Positions 8,873-18,708 are shown, counted from the stretch's first letter. The stretch: DNA of 64,000 nt from Shewanella japonica (GCF_002075795.1 NZ_CP020472.1:4210501-4274500), one strand, 5' to 3'. The notes: generated by a model from the sequence alone, not told the origin. A program made the numbers and translations.

Positions 8873-9763
8873 TTATTTACCGTCAATCGATTTCATATAT
8901 TTGAAGAAATCGCTATCAGGTTCTAATACCATTACGTCACTGTTACCTGCGAAACTTTCTTTGTAAGCTTCAAGACTACGTAAAAAACCATAAAATTCAG
9001 GATCTTTATTGAATGCATCTGCATAAATTTTAGCAGAAAGTGCATCACCTTCACCTCGAATGGTTAACGCTTTACGTTCAGCTTCTGCAACTTTAACAGT
9101 TACATCAGCATCAATTGTGGCGCGAATAATTTCAGATTGCTCTTTACCTTGTGCACGATGCTCTTTAGCAACAGCTTGTCGCTCGGCACGCATACGCTGG
9201 AAGATACTGCTACTGACGTTTGCTGGTAAGTTAATTTGCTTAACTCGCACATCAACTACTTCAATACCTAGATCACGAGAGCTTTCTGATGCATTCTCTA
9301 ATGCATCATTTTGCAATTCATCACGCTTACCAGAAACAATCTCTTTAATGGTACGACGACCAAATTCAGTACGTAAATCGTTATTGATTTTACGTTGAAG
9401 TAGATCTTCTGCAGTCACTTTATTACCGCCACCAGTAGATAGGTAGAAAGTTTCAAAGTCACTAATACGCCATTTAACGTATGAATCAACCATCAGATCT
9501 TTCTTTTCAGAAGTCACAAAACGGTCTGCAGCGCCATCTAAGGTTTGGATACGCGCATCAAGATACTTAACTTTATCAATCGCAGGGATTTTAAAGTGAA
9601 GTCCTGGCTTAAGTACACGAGTTACCGAATTACCGTCGACATTATCTTTTAGAATTTCACCAAATCGAGAAACAATGGCACGTTCGCCTTCGTTCACAAT
9701 CATCACAGATGAAAAACCAATACCAAGAATAATAACGAGTATTATAAGTCCTAATCTACCCAT
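8873..9763 (-). CDS. hflC: Protease modulator HflC (SPFH/prohibitin family)
   Basis: This 296-residue protein has an N-terminal membrane anchor (residues 4-20) and a periplasmic SPFH/Band-7 domain. A charged helical region (RAERQAVAKEHRAQGKEQSE) supports oligomerisation. With HflK it forms the cage that surrounds FtsH and modulates degradation of membrane proteins. The start follows the hflK stop after three bases, and the gene is followed by a clear terminator, making it the last gene of the hfq-hflXKC unit. Confidence 0.96.
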   Translation of the reverse strand: MGRLGLIILVIILGIGFSSVMIVNEGERAIVSRFGEILKDNVDGNSVTRVLKPGLHFKIPAIDKVKYLDARIQTLDGAADRFVTSEKKDLMVDSYVKWRISDFETFYLSTGGGNKVTAEDLLQRKINNDLRTEFGRRTIKEIVSGKRDELQNDALENASESSRDLGIEVVDVRVKQINLPANVSSSIFQRMRAERQAVAKEHRAQGKEQSEIIRATIDADVTVKVAEAERKALTIRGEGDALSAKIYADAFNKDPEFYGFLRSLEAYKESFAGNSDVMVLEPDSDFFKYMKSIDGK

Positions 9764-9766
9764 GAG

Positions 9767-10924
9767 TTAGTCCCTCCCTTGGCGAGAACGAGCTTCGCGA
9801 GTTGGACGGCCATCAAGCGGCATCGATGAATTAAACGAGTTATTTGACGGTGTGTTAACGTGTGTTTCAACAACAGGCTCAACCGCAGTACGTTTAGTTT
9901 GGTTATCCATCATTTTATCTAACGGTAAATACATCAAGTTACCATTGTTCTTGGTATCAATAAGTACCTTGTTGGTGTCAGCCATGACTTCTTGCATTGC
10001 ATCTAGATATAGACGCTTACGAGTCACTTCTGGAGCCATTTGATATTCAGGTAGCAACTGTTCAAATCGAGCTACTTTACCTTCAGCTTCTAGGACTTCA
10101 CGTTGTTTGTAAGCACTTGCTTGCTGTGCCATACGCTCAACTTGACCACGAGCTTTAGGCTCAATTTCACGTGCATAAGCTTCTGCTTCACGAATGAAAC
10201 GTTGTTCATCCTCTTGCGCAGAAATAGCATCATCAAATGCGTCTTTCACTTCTTCAGGTGGACGTGCAGGTAAGAAGTTGACATCTTGAATCGATAAACC
10301 AAGTTGGTACGGCTCAAGAATACGCTCAAGTTCAGCCCAAGTATCACGACGAATTGCATCACGACCCGTTGTCAAGATGTCATCCATAGTGTTATGACCG
10401 ATGACATAACGCAATGCACTGTCCGTAGCTTCACTTAAACTTGCATTAGCGTCTACAGCACTGAATAGATACAAGTATGCATCGTCAACACGATACTGTA
10501 CGTCTAGTTCAACTTTTACTAAGTTTTCATCAGACGTTAACATGCTGCCAGAAGCAGGGATCGAACGAACAGCTTTAATATTTACAGGGAAAACTTCGTC
10601 AATAAACGTGGCTTTCCAATGTAAACCTGGCCCAACTTCGCCAGAATGCTGACCGAAACGTAAGGTGACCCCACGTTCAGCTTCTTTAATGGTGTAAAAA
10701 CCTGAAGCGCCCCACACTAATAAACCAATAACTAAAACAACAATAATGCTGGTTGAGTTAAATGAAGGACTTGACGATCCACCTGAACCACCTTTCCCAC
10801 CGCCAAAGCGTTTAGAAAGATTACGAAATACTTCGTCTAGATCTGGTGGGCCTTTGTCGTTACCGTTTTTGTTTCCCCAAGGGTCTTTATCTTTTCCCTT
10901 GTTACCGGGCTCATTCCAAGCCAT
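9767..10924 (-). CDS. hflK: Protease modulator HflK (SPFH/prohibitin family)
   Basis: This 385-residue partner of HflC begins with a Gly/Asn/Lys-rich cytoplasmic segment including DPWG and GPPDLDE, typical of HflK. One membrane helix follows near residues 60-78, then the SPFH domain (about 80-260) and a charged coiled region. The C-terminus is a low-complexity Asn/Ser/Arg tail. HflK and HflC together form the FtsH-associated assembly in the inner membrane. It lies between hflX and hflC in the conserved order. Confidence 0.96.
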   Translation of the reverse strand: MAWNEPGNKGKDKDPWGNKNGNDKGPPDLDEVFRNLSKRFGGGKGGSGGSSSPSFNSTSIIVVLVIGLLVWGASGFYTIKEAERGVTLRFGQHSGEVGPGLHWKATFIDEVFPVNIKAVRSIPASGSMLTSDENLVKVELDVQYRVDDAYLYLFSAVDANASLSEATDSALRYVIGHNTMDDILTTGRDAIRRDTWAELERILEPYQLGLSIQDVNFLPARPPEEVKDAFDDAISAQEDEQRFIREAEAYAREIEPKARGQVERMAQQASAYKQREVLEAEGKVARFEQLLPEYQMAPEVTRKRLYLDAMQEVMADTNKVLIDTKNNGNLMYLPLDKMMDNQTKRTAVEPVVETHVNTPSNNSFNSSMPLDGRPTREARSRQGRD

Positions 10925-10957
10925 TTAGCACTCCATAAGTGGATGAAATAAATGTTA

Positions 10958-12277
10958 TTAGCAAGTAACGCTTACATCAGAGTCTTCTTGTGAAGTCTCA
11001 AATATAAACGTTTCTAATTCGCCTTGACTCTGTTTTGTTAATCGACGCCAATTGGCATCCGATAAACGAACAGACAAAATACAGTTCCCCAGATCGTCGT
11101 ACTCTTTCTGCTGTATCGCGTCCAGTCGATAAAACTGACCAAGATAATGCCCAGCCGTAGCTGGTATTTTCAATGTATGCTCTACAATGACTTCACCGAT
11201 ATGCTCGTTGACAGCCTGCAGCAGCAATTCAAATCCAATTTGTTTTTGGGCAGATACCCAAACTCGTTCAGGCATCCCCTCATCGTCATAGTCGATGCGA
11301 GGCACGAAGTCTTCCAGTAAGTCGATTTTATTACAAACCACCAACTGTGGAATAGTATCTGCTTCAATTTCTTCAAGTACATTTTGAACTTGATCAAAAT
11401 TTTCCGTCATATTCTCATCAGCACAATCAACAACATGCAATAACAAGTCAGCTTGTCGAGTTTCTTGCAGTGTGGCTTTAAAAGCTGCGACTAAGTCATG
11501 AGGTAAATGACGAATAAACCCAACAGTATCCGCTAAGATAACGGCACCGTCAGGCAGGTCGAGTTTACGCAGAGTCGGATCAAGTGTTGCGAACAATTGA
11601 TCTGCTGCATAAACTTCAGAAGTTGTCAGCGCATTAAACAAAGTCGATTTCCCAGCATTGGTATACCCTACCAATGACACAGTGGATAAATCACTGCGTT
11701 TACGGGAACGACGGCTTTGTTCACGCTGTTTGTCTACTTTTTCAAGGCGACGGTTGATACTCTTGATGCGTCCACGAAGTAAACGTCTATCAGTTTCGAG
11801 CTGGGTTTCACCCGGCCCCCTCATACCAATACCACCTTTTTGTCTCTCTAAGTGAGTCCAACCACGAATAAGGCGTGTCGACATGTGGCGCAATTGCGCT
11901 AGCTCCACTTGCAACTTACCTTCGTGTGTTCTCGCTCGTTGAGCAAAAATATCTAAAATCAGTGCTGTCCGGTCTAATACGCGGCATTCACATATTTGTT
12001 CTAAATTTCTTTCTTGTGCAGGGCTTAAAGCATGATTAAAAATCACTACATTCGCTTCAGTAGCAGCTACCATGGCAGCTAGCTCTTCAACTTTACCTGT
12101 ACCAACAAAAAACTTTCGATCCGGTGAACGTCGACTTCCGGTAATAACACCAACAGAGCGTGCACCTGCTGATTCGACTAATAATTGTAACTCGGTTATG
12201 TCTTCTCTGCGGTCGTCATCAGAAAAGTCAATGTGAACAAGCACCGCGGTTTCACCCGCTTCATAGCGATCAAACAA
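10958..12277 (-). CDS. hflX: Ribosome-associated GTPase HflX
   Basis: This 439-residue GTPase splits stalled or heat-damaged ribosomes. The N-terminal HflX domain holds the glycine-rich GGIGMRGPGE(T) motif around residues 145-155. The G domain has G1 GYTNAGKST, G3 DTVGF and G4 NKID. The C-terminal portion is short, as in other gammaproteobacterial forms. The gene lies 19 bases after hfq in the conserved hfq-hflX-hflK-hflC order. Confidence 0.96.
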   Translation of the reverse strand: MFDRYEAGETAVLVHIDFSDDDRREDITELQLLVESAGARSVGVITGSRRSPDRKFFVGTGKVEELAAMVAATEANVVIFNHALSPAQERNLEQICECRVLDRTALILDIFAQRARTHEGKLQVELAQLRHMSTRLIRGWTHLERQKGGIGMRGPGETQLETDRRLLRGRIKSINRRLEKVDKQREQSRRSRKRSDLSTVSLVGYTNAGKSTLFNALTTSEVYAADQLFATLDPTLRKLDLPDGAVILADTVGFIRHLPHDLVAAFKATLQETRQADLLLHVVDCADENMTENFDQVQNVLEEIEADTIPQLVVCNKIDLLEDFVPRIDYDDEGMPERVWVSAQKQIGFELLLQAVNEHIGEVIVEHTLKIPATAGHYLGQFYRLDAIQQKEYDDLGNCILSVRLSDANWRRLTKQSQGELETFIFETSQEDSDVSVTC

Positions 12278-12296
12278 GTAGCAAACTCCTTAAATA

Positions 12297-12566
12297 TTAT
12301 TCTGATGCAGGCGCTTCATCGTGCTGAGTATAACCAGCTTGAGTACCTTGAGTCGCCACATTGAATGGACGAGCTGGTACAACAGTTGAAATAGCGTGCT
12401 TGTAAACCATTTGGCTCACTGTATTTTTTAGCAAAATAACGAATTGGTCGAATGACTCAACTTGTCCTTGCAACTTAATACCATTCACTAAGTAGATTGA
12501 GACTGGTACACGTTCACGACGCAAAGCGTTCAAAAATGGGTCTTGTAAAGATTGCCCCTTAGCCAT
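12297..12566 (-). CDS. hfq: RNA chaperone Hfq
   Basis: This is an Sm-like hexameric RNA chaperone of 89 residues, mediating small-RNA pairing with mRNAs. Sm1 includes GQSLQDPFLNALRRERVPV with the rim arginines, and Sm2 includes the YKHAIST segment. The C-terminal tail after about residue 66 is short and acidic, shorter than in E. coli, and is common in marine relatives. It lies downstream of miaA and upstream of hflX. Its presence is relevant to the idea of RNA decoys from the nearby tRNA-derived repeats. Confidence 0.97.
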   Translation of the reverse strand: MAKGQSLQDPFLNALRRERVPVSIYLVNGIKLQGQVESFDQFVILLKNTVSQMVYKHAISTVVPARPFNVATQGTQAGYTQHDEAPASE

Positions 12567-12654
12567 TTCAATTTCCTTTTTTTATTTTCAAAACAAATTT
12601 TTTGAATAATGTTTTATTGTTTAGTTTGAGTATTATACAGCAGCAGCGATTAAT

Positions 12655-13581
12655 CTAGCCTGAATGTTGTATAAGTGTAACTAAATTTCCTTTGGCACCA
12701 CTTTCGAGCCAATGTAAATCTGGCCAGCTTCTCAACCATGTTAATTGACGTTTCGCCAATTGCCTAGTGGCAGCAGTGGCTTTTTCTACCAAAGTATCAC
12801 GATCAAATTCACCATCTAAATATTGCCAGCATTGTCGATATCCGACACAGCGCATGGATGGCATGTCTAAATGTAAATCGCCTCGCTCTTTTAATCGCTG
12901 AACTTCTTCAATAAACCCTTGTTGCATCATTAGTTTAAATCGTTTTGCGATTAATTCATGTAATACTTTTCTATCAAGTGGTGCAATAGCGAATTGCACT
13001 ACATCATAAGGTAAAGCCGGTGACTTAGTTGCACTCAACTCAGTCATGGTTTTACCTGTTATTCTGTAAACCTCTAAAGCACGAGATAATCGTTGTGGAT
13101 CATTAGGGTGAATACGCTCACCAGCCGCAGGGTCAATATCACATAACTGTTGATGTAATAAATCCCAACCGTGGGTTTCGGCCTCGGCTAAGATTTGTGC
13201 TCTAATCGCTTCATCAGCAGCAGGTAAAGGCGATAAACCTTCAAGTAGTGCTTTAAAGTACATCATTGTTCCGCCCACCAATAATGGGGTTTTACCACGG
13301 GCAATGATCTGTTCAATCTCGTGCAGTGCATCACGTCTAAAGTCGGCAGCCGAATAGGACTCACTCGGGTCTAAAATGTCGATAAGACGATGTGGTGCTA
13401 ATGCAAGTTCATCGGCATCAGGTTTTGCAGAACCAATATCCATCTGCCGATAAATCAACGCAGAATCAACTGAGATAATTTCACAGTTATGGTGCTGCGC
13501 CATCTCTATGGCTAAAGCGGTTTTGCCTGAGGCTGTTGGCCCCATTAAAAACAATACTTTGGGTTGTTTAGCTTGGTTCAC
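12655..13581 (-). CDS. miaA: tRNA dimethylallyltransferase MiaA
   Basis: This 308-residue enzyme adds an isopentenyl group to A37 of tRNAs that read UNN codons. The N-terminal P-loop GPTASGKT is at about residues 14-21, followed by the SVDSALIYRQMDIG substrate motif. The GGTMMYFKALLEG and RCVGYRQ motifs typical of the family are present. The start is a GTG placed inside the 3' end of mutL (14-base overlap), suggesting coupled translation. Confidence 0.96.
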   Translation of the reverse strand: MNQAKQPKVLFLMGPTASGKTALAIEMAQHHNCEIISVDSALIYRQMDIGSAKPDADELALAPHRLIDILDPSESYSAADFRRDALHEIEQIIARGKTPLLVGGTMMYFKALLEGLSPLPAADEAIRAQILAEAETHGWDLLHQQLCDIDPAAGERIHPNDPQRLSRALEVYRITGKTMTELSATKSPALPYDVVQFAIAPLDRKVLHELIAKRFKLMMQQGFIEEVQRLKERGDLHLDMPSMRCVGYRQCWQYLDGEFDRDTLVEKATAATRQLAKRQLTWLRSWPDLHWLESGAKGNLVTLIQHSG

Positions 13582-15511
13582 TTTTATTCTCTTCTAGCCA
13601 AGTTTGCCACGGTAAAGATTGTGCTGTTGATAATAACGCAGCTTGTTGTTCATCACTTAACTGACAATACTGTTGCCATAATTGCGATGCAGAAAGAAAA
13701 GCTGACTTTTGATGCTGAGCAATCCATAACGCTAACGCTTCGTCGGTAGGCGTATCAGCTTTAATCCATTGAAGTAATTCTGGGATTAATACGGCTAACT
13801 GGCTATCTCTTAGATATGGGGGCACATTCTTAATTATCAACTGTTGGTAGCGAATTGAAAGGGTTAAACCCAGTTTTCTTAGTAAGATATCTCGCTCAAC
13901 AAGTAACTCTTTCCAATCTACATCAGCTTGAATTGACACAGGCATGAGTAAAGGTTGCCCTACCAACCCGGTTTTCAACTTTTTGAATATTTCATTTTTA
14001 GCAACAATAACAGAAACTTGGACTATATCGATTAATAATAATTGCTGTTCTTTTACCATGACCCAATAACGGCCATCAAGTAGCTGAGGCATGGTAGAAA
14101 CCGCTGAAATATTAACTTCATTAATTTGTGTTAATGAGCTATTTTCATGTTCTGTTTGCAGTAATTGACCATAGTTAGCAATTGCTGTTGGGGTTATCTC
14201 CGCTGAATCGACTGCTTTTGAGCCACCACCGCCATATTGCCCGCCACTATTTTGATAGCCTTGAGCTGGTACTGAGACACTGCCATATTGACTTCGACTT
14301 TGCTCTCGAGGTTGATGCTGAACAGCTAATTGTTGCTGCTCTATTTCAGACAAATACGAACTTGCCTGAGAACCTGTGTGTTGCTGAACAGGCTTTGATG
14401 ACAATTCTTGATTGACCGGTGATGAATGAGTACCATCAACATGAGTATAAGCGGTGTCGCTACTATGATTGCGATTATCGTTATTTCGATCATTGCTTTC
14501 AGGTGACAATTGTAATTCTGTAATTTGCTGCAGCACAGATTGTAAAGCTTGCAAGATAAAGTCATGAACCAACCGACTTTGATGAAATCTCACCTCATGT
14601 TTTGCAGGATGCACATTCACATCGACTTGATGAGGATCAATCTCAAGCATCAATACATAACCAGGTTGATGCTGAATATCAAAACGTCCAAAAGCTTGTT
14701 TGACTGCATGATTTACTAAGCGATCACGTACCAATCGGCCATTCACATAAAAATAAAAGCTATCGGTCACCTGTGTATCACTTGGCGCTTGTAAATATCC
14801 GCTTAAGCTCAAACCGTCATGTTCACAAGCCAAGTGCAAGGCATGCTCAGCAAAACTGCGACCACAAATTTGTCCTAACCGTTGTTTATACTGTATTTCA
14901 GTATTCGCAGGGCGATATTGACGTATTAGTTTACCATTATGAGTTAAGGTAAAATGTACATCGGTTCTCGCAATGGCAATCCGCTTCAGCCATTCATCGA
15001 TATGAGTAAACTCAGTTTTATCACTCTTTAAAAAACGCCGTCTGGCTGGCGTATTAAAAAATAAATCGACGACATCAATTGTTGTACCAATTGGATGAGC
15101 TGCAGGAGTAATTTTGACATCCATTTGCGAGCCAGCCGCATTGGCTTGCCAAGCTTCGGTTTGATCTGCAGGCTTAGATGTTAGGCTGAGTCTAGCAACA
15201 GAGCTAATACTGGCTAATGCCTCACCACGAAACCCAAAACTTAAAATAGCTTCTAGATCATCAAGAGAATGTACTTTTGAGGTAGCGTGGCGAGAAAGCG
15301 CCAACGCAAGCTCCGCCTTGGCAATACCTTTACCATTATCGCGAATTCGAATGAGTTTACTGCCACCTTTATCGATTTCGATATCAACACGGGTTGCACC
15401 TGCATCTAAGCTGTTTTCTACCAACTCTTTAACAACTGATGCAGGTCTTTCAACCACTTCACCTGCTGCAATTTGGTTGGCAAGTTGTGGAGGAAGAATT
15501 TGAATAGCCAT
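13568..15511 (-). CDS. mutL: DNA mismatch repair protein MutL
   Basis: This 647-residue GHKL ATPase links MutS mismatch recognition to MutH and UvrD. The N-terminal ATPase has the expected boxes: NSLDAGA, DNGKGI, and GFRGEAL with an adjacent Ser-rich lid. A long Gln/Ser-rich linker (about residues 345-440) precedes the C-terminal dimerisation domain. I start at the ATG at 15511, matching the conserved MAIQILPPQLANQIAAGE beginning and a GAGGG site, rather than 11 codons upstream. The amiB stop and this start are separated by one base. Confidence 0.95.
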   Translation of the reverse strand: MAIQILPPQLANQIAAGEVVERPASVVKELVENSLDAGATRVDIEIDKGGSKLIRIRDNGKGIAKAELALALSRHATSKVHSLDDLEAILSFGFRGEALASISSVARLSLTSKPADQTEAWQANAAGSQMDVKITPAAHPIGTTIDVVDLFFNTPARRRFLKSDKTEFTHIDEWLKRIAIARTDVHFTLTHNGKLIRQYRPANTEIQYKQRLGQICGRSFAEHALHLACEHDGLSLSGYLQAPSDTQVTDSFYFYVNGRLVRDRLVNHAVKQAFGRFDIQHQPGYVLMLEIDPHQVDVNVHPAKHEVRFHQSRLVHDFILQALQSVLQQITELQLSPESNDRNNDNRNHSSDTAYTHVDGTHSSPVNQELSSKPVQQHTGSQASSYLSEIEQQQLAVQHQPREQSRSQYGSVSVPAQGYQNSGGQYGGGGSKAVDSAEITPTAIANYGQLLQTEHENSSLTQINEVNISAVSTMPQLLDGRYWVMVKEQQLLLIDIVQVSVIVAKNEIFKKLKTGLVGQPLLMPVSIQADVDWKELLVERDILLRKLGLTLSIRYQQLIIKNVPPYLRDSQLAVLIPELLQWIKADTPTDEALALWIAQHQKSAFLSASQLWQQYCQLSDEQQAALLSTAQSLPWQTWLEENKSEPS

Positions 15512-15512
15512 T

Positions 15513-16820
15513 TTACGCCCTCGGAATAACCAGCTTTTGGCCAATTCTTAATACATCGGACTTTAAGTTATTACTTTTTTTGATACTCGCCACACTGACT
15601 TTATAACGCTGGGCAATCACTGAAAGTGACTCGCCACTTCTGACGGTATGTTTAACATTGCTTTGCTTAGCAAACATGGTGCCTGAAGGGGGATTAGCCT
15701 CAAAATAGTTAACCACACCTTTGTGAATAGCGTTGGCTAATTTTTGTTGATGGTTTCCATCAAGCAATAAACGCTCTTCTTTAGGGTTTGAAATAAAGCC
15801 TGTTTCAATCAAAATTGAAGGAATATCTGTCGACTTTAATACTGCGAAACTGGCCGACTCAGGCTTATTTTTATGCAGCTTTGTGACCTTACCTAACCCA
15901 GCAAGAATATCGGTCGCAATACTGTGACTTTCAGCCATAGAATGATCCATGGACATATCAATCAAGGTCATAACCAAATACTGCTCACTGTCAGTGTTTT
16001 GAATAATATCGCCTACACCGCCTAATAATTCTGAATGTTTTTCTTTATCCTCAAATACCCGACCGATTTCAGTATTGGCTCGTCGCTTAGACAGAACCCA
16101 CACAGAGGCGCCCTTAGGTTGAGGTGAAGTGAATGCATCTGCATGAATAGATAGTAATAAGTCTGCACGGCTATTTCGCGCAAGTTCTGAGCGCTGATTT
16201 AAATTAACAAAGTAATCGCCACTGCGAGTCATCACCGCTTTCATGCCCGGTGTTTCATTAATTTTGCGTGCAAGCCGTTTAGAAATGGCTAAAACGACCT
16301 TTTTCTCATAAGTCCCTTTAGGGCCTATTGAGCCAGGGTCTTCACCACCGTGACCCGCATCAATTGCGACAATCACATCTTTTGAACGCTTACTGGTTTG
16401 AACTACCTGTTTTTTAGCAGCGGGTTTATTGGCTGAGTTATCGAGATCAACAACCAAGCGATTTCCATATGGCGCAGTTGGCGTCAGCGAAAACAAATTA
16501 GCTTTAACAGGAGATGCCAATTCGAGGACTAAGCGTAATGTACCAGCTTTAGGAGGCTTACTTAAACGGACTTTATTAATCAATTTGCTGTTTTTAGCAA
16601 TATCATCAAACTTAACCTTGGTAGAGGCTTGCTTTAAATCAATTACTAAGCGCTGAGGATTAGACAATGAAAAATAACTGTAATCAGGTGCTTGGGATAA
16701 ATCCAATACCACTCGAGTAGAGTCTGGTGCATCCCACACTCTAATACTATCTAATTTATTCGCTGCTTCTACAATTAACGAGAAGCCAAATAGCAATACA
16801 AAACTAAAAAATCGCGTCAT
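15513..16820 (-). CDS. amiB: N-acetylmuramoyl-L-alanine amidase (AmiB type) with AMIN and LysM domains
   Basis: This periplasmic zinc amidase cleaves the stem peptide from muramic acid during septum splitting. A signal peptide ends near VEA-ANK (ATG start at 16820). An N-terminal AMIN domain (about residues 20-130) targets the division site. The Amidase_3 domain holds zinc ligands in IDAGHGGEDPG, the downstream Glu and SIHADAF, plus the ETGFISN Glu. A single C-terminal LysM motif (HTVRSGESLSVIAQRYKVS) binds peptidoglycan. Its position directly before mutL is the E. coli arrangement. Confidence 0.94.
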   Translation of the reverse strand: MTRFFSFVLLFGFSLIVEAANKLDSIRVWDAPDSTRVVLDLSQAPDYSYFSLSNPQRLVIDLKQASTKVKFDDIAKNSKLINKVRLSKPPKAGTLRLVLELASPVKANLFSLTPTAPYGNRLVVDLDNSANKPAAKKQVVQTSKRSKDVIVAIDAGHGGEDPGSIGPKGTYEKKVVLAISKRLARKINETPGMKAVMTRSGDYFVNLNQRSELARNSRADLLLSIHADAFTSPQPKGASVWVLSKRRANTEIGRVFEDKEKHSELLGGVGDIIQNTDSEQYLVMTLIDMSMDHSMAESHSIATDILAGLGKVTKLHKNKPESASFAVLKSTDIPSILIETGFISNPKEERLLLDGNHQQKLANAIHKGVVNYFEANPPSGTMFAKQSNVKHTVRSGESLSVIAQRYKVSVASIKKSNNLKSDVLRIGQKLVIPRA

Positions 16821-16836
16821 TTTTCTCAAATCATTA

Positions 16837-17295
16837 TTATTTTAATTTAGCGACAACTTGCTGCCCAGCAGGTGTCAACCCGTTTAACTCAACCTGTCTC
16901 TGTTCACCTTGATAACCCAAATGAATACTAATATCTGCATCAGGTAACAAACCATGGCCTCTATCTGGCCACTCAATAAGACTCAGGCTTTTTTCTGTAA
17001 AGTAATCTCGAATCCCCATGAACTCTAATTCTTCAGGGTCAAGCAATCGATACAAGTCAAAATGAAAAATATCCATCCCTTTTAACTCATACGGTTCAAC
17101 AAGTGTATAAGTAGGGCTTTTAACATTGCCCTTGTGCCCCAAGCTTTGAATCAAACCACGGCTTAAGGTCGTTTTACCCGCGCCTAAATCTCCAGTTAAA
17201 TAGATAACCAGTGGTGCACTCACCCACAGTGATAACTCATAACCTAGTTCAATTGTTGCTTGTTCATCTGGGAGATTTTTTTTTATCGAAGTCAT
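16837..17295 (-). CDS. tsaE: tRNA threonylcarbamoyladenosine biosynthesis ATPase TsaE
   Basis: This 152-residue P-loop ATPase is needed with TsaB, TsaC and TsaD for the t6A37 modification of tRNAs reading ANN codons. The Walker A motif GDLGAGKTT lies near residues 35-43. The SPTYTLVEPYEL and FHFDLYRL segments and the LIEWPDRG motif are characteristic. It precedes amiB by a short gap. The nnr gene that normally precedes it in E. coli is not present here. Confidence 0.95.
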   Translation of the reverse strand: MTSIKKNLPDEQATIELGYELSLWVSAPLVIYLTGDLGAGKTTLSRGLIQSLGHKGNVKSPTYTLVEPYELKGMDIFHFDLYRLLDPEELEFMGIRDYFTEKSLSLIEWPDRGHGLLPDADISIHLGYQGEQRQVELNGLTPAGQQVVAKLK

Positions 17296-17401
17296 GTTAA
17301 CTTACCAGCACTTGGGGGATTAATCATATAAAAATGTCATCTTAATCAGAATAATGCACTCCGTGATTAATTGACGCAATGTAAACCGCTGAAAATAGTA
17401 A

Positions 17402-17421
17402 AGCCAGCTTGCTAGCTGGCT
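17402..17421 (-). terminator. Possible terminator after the four-helix protein gene
   Basis: A perfect 8-bp inverted repeat AGCCAGCT/AGCTGGCT with a 4-base loop lies just downstream of the gene ending at 17467. The T-run on the minus strand is broken (TTTACTATTTT), so efficiency is uncertain. Confidence 0.45.
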
Positions 17422-17466
17422 CTATTTAAAAATATTAACATAAAATCGAAATGGGAAAAATAACTG

Positions 17467-17922
17467 TTAGATATCATCCATTCGCAAAGCACTATGCACT
17501 AATCTTTTTTGCTGAGTTTGCTCAACTCTAACCAAATCAAGTAAAGCTTCTTTAATTTCGGTTACGGCAGTGCTATTTGCCGTTTTTTCCAATAATGCGA
17601 TTAGACGGTTTTCAAGATCTAAATGAAGCTCCAACACATCATCTTCAGTCATATTTGCTGGTAGTAATGATTCGTTACAACGTTTTTTGAAGTCTTCGAA
17701 TGTAATATCTTTATACCATGTATCTAACATGCGGCTTGGCGCTTCATCGATATAATTTTCAATACTGTCATGAACATGCTGTTGATGCTGCTGAAGATAT
17801 TCCAACATCATTTTCACTCGAGTCGAGTCTGCATTACGATGCAATTGGCCATAAAGTTGTTTCATGTCTAAGCGTGATTTAGCTATAAAATCAAGCAACT
17901 CACTTAGTTGTTGGATACGCAT
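17467..17922 (-). CDS. Hypothetical all-helical protein, ferritin-like four-helix bundle suspected
   Basis: This 151-residue protein is predicted to be almost entirely helical, with four amphipathic segments, no signal and no membrane helix. His and Glu residues recur within the helices (HRNADSTRVKMMLEYLQQH, HLDLENRLIALLE), which recalls ferritin/rubrerythrin-like bundles, although I cannot identify a complete di-iron site. I start at the inner ATG at 17922 because GGAG lies eight bases upstream; an upstream ATG at 17940 has no such site. It occupies the place where queG and nnr are found in E. coli. Function is unknown. Confidence 0.6.
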   Translation of the reverse strand: MRIQQLSELLDFIAKSRLDMKQLYGQLHRNADSTRVKMMLEYLQQHQQHVHDSIENYIDEAPSRMLDTWYKDITFEDFKKRCNESLLPANMTEDDVLELHLDLENRLIALLEKTANSTAVTEIKEALLDLVRVEQTQQKRLVHSALRMDDI

Positions 17923-18150
17923 AATAAACACTCCACTCATAACTGCTCTGTCAGCAGTTTTTAGAATTAATTTGTAAAAGCTTGTATTTATTATGGTTGA
18001 AAATAAAAAAGGAATACTTGAGCAAGCTCATATTTTACATATAAAAGACAGGTAAATTAGACAATACAAATAAACAAAGTGTCTCTGCTAAATATGAGGC
18101 ACTATCAAACAGGTGACCAAACAGGTGGCATAAATGCGCTATTTACGTCT
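17923..18150. other. Gene-free spacer left of the tRNA-derived repeats
   Basis: No supported gene is seen. The sequence is AT rich and has no clear remnant of queG or nnr, which occupy the corresponding place in E. coli. Confidence 0.45.
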
Positions 18151-18174
18151 AAAAAAGGCTTGATGTTGCATCAA
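18151..18174 (-). terminator. Candidate terminator at the end of the tRNA-Gly/repeat transcript
   Basis: On the minus strand TTGATG-CAA-CATCAA forms a 6-bp hairpin, followed after GCC by six T residues. It lies about 80 bases past the last degenerate repeat and is the first convincing terminator downstream of the tRNA promoter at 19718-19745. Confidence 0.5.
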
Positions 18175-18261
18175 TCAAATAGCGATCACTTTACAGGTTA
18201 AAGCATTAATTCATTTTTGTTTGGAGATAAGCACTGGAATTTTTACGAAGGGAAGTTTTAG

Positions 18262-18355
18262 TGCGACCTAATATGTTCAAAAAGAGTCGTTCGAACTGAT
18301 GACTTATACCTTGGCAACAAGAAGGTATCACTATGCTAAAAGCGCAACTGAGCTA
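18262..18355 (-). pseudogene. tRNA-Gly-like remnant, repeat unit 1
   Basis: It retains the GTCGCAC/TAA-type 3' acceptor end, the TTCGAA T-loop and the GCC-anticodon context. The anticodon loop is enlarged and the T-stem and acceptor stem no longer pair. It is the most diverged of the five at its 3' end. Confidence 0.7.
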
Positions 18356-18441
18356 TTTTTATTTGGACATTTTACTTGGAAACTTTACCTAGAATAGATA
18401 GCTTGGAATAGATAGCTTGAAATACACATCTGGGGGAAGTT

Positions 18442-18538
18442 TGGAGCGACTTAATGTTTTCAAAAAGAGTGGTTCGAACTGATGACCTATACCTTGGCAA
18501 CAAGAAGGTATCACCACGCTAAAAGCGCAACTGAGCTA
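18442..18538 (-). pseudogene. tRNA-Gly-like remnant, repeat unit 2
   Basis: The 3' end GTCGCTCCA and the GGTTCGAAC T-loop region are kept. Six extra bases in the anticodon loop (ACCTT-CTTGTT-GCCAAGGT) and a replaced T-stem 3' strand make it unlikely to fold as a tRNA. Confidence 0.75.
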
Positions 18539-18610
18539 TTTTTATTTGGACATTGTGCTTGGAAACTTTACCTAGAATAGATTGCTTGGAATATACAGAT
18601 GGGGAAAGTT

Positions 18611-18708
18611 TGGAGCGACCTAATGTTTTCAAAAAGAGTGGTTCGAACTGATGACCTATACCTTGGCAACAAAAAAGGTATCTCTATGCTAAAAGCACAA
18701 CAGAACTA
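18611..18708 (-). pseudogene. tRNA-Gly-like remnant, repeat unit 3
   Basis: Same architecture as unit 2, with one additional base in the anticodon-loop insertion and a mutated D-arm (AGTTCTGTTG instead of AGCTCAGTTG). Confidence 0.75.
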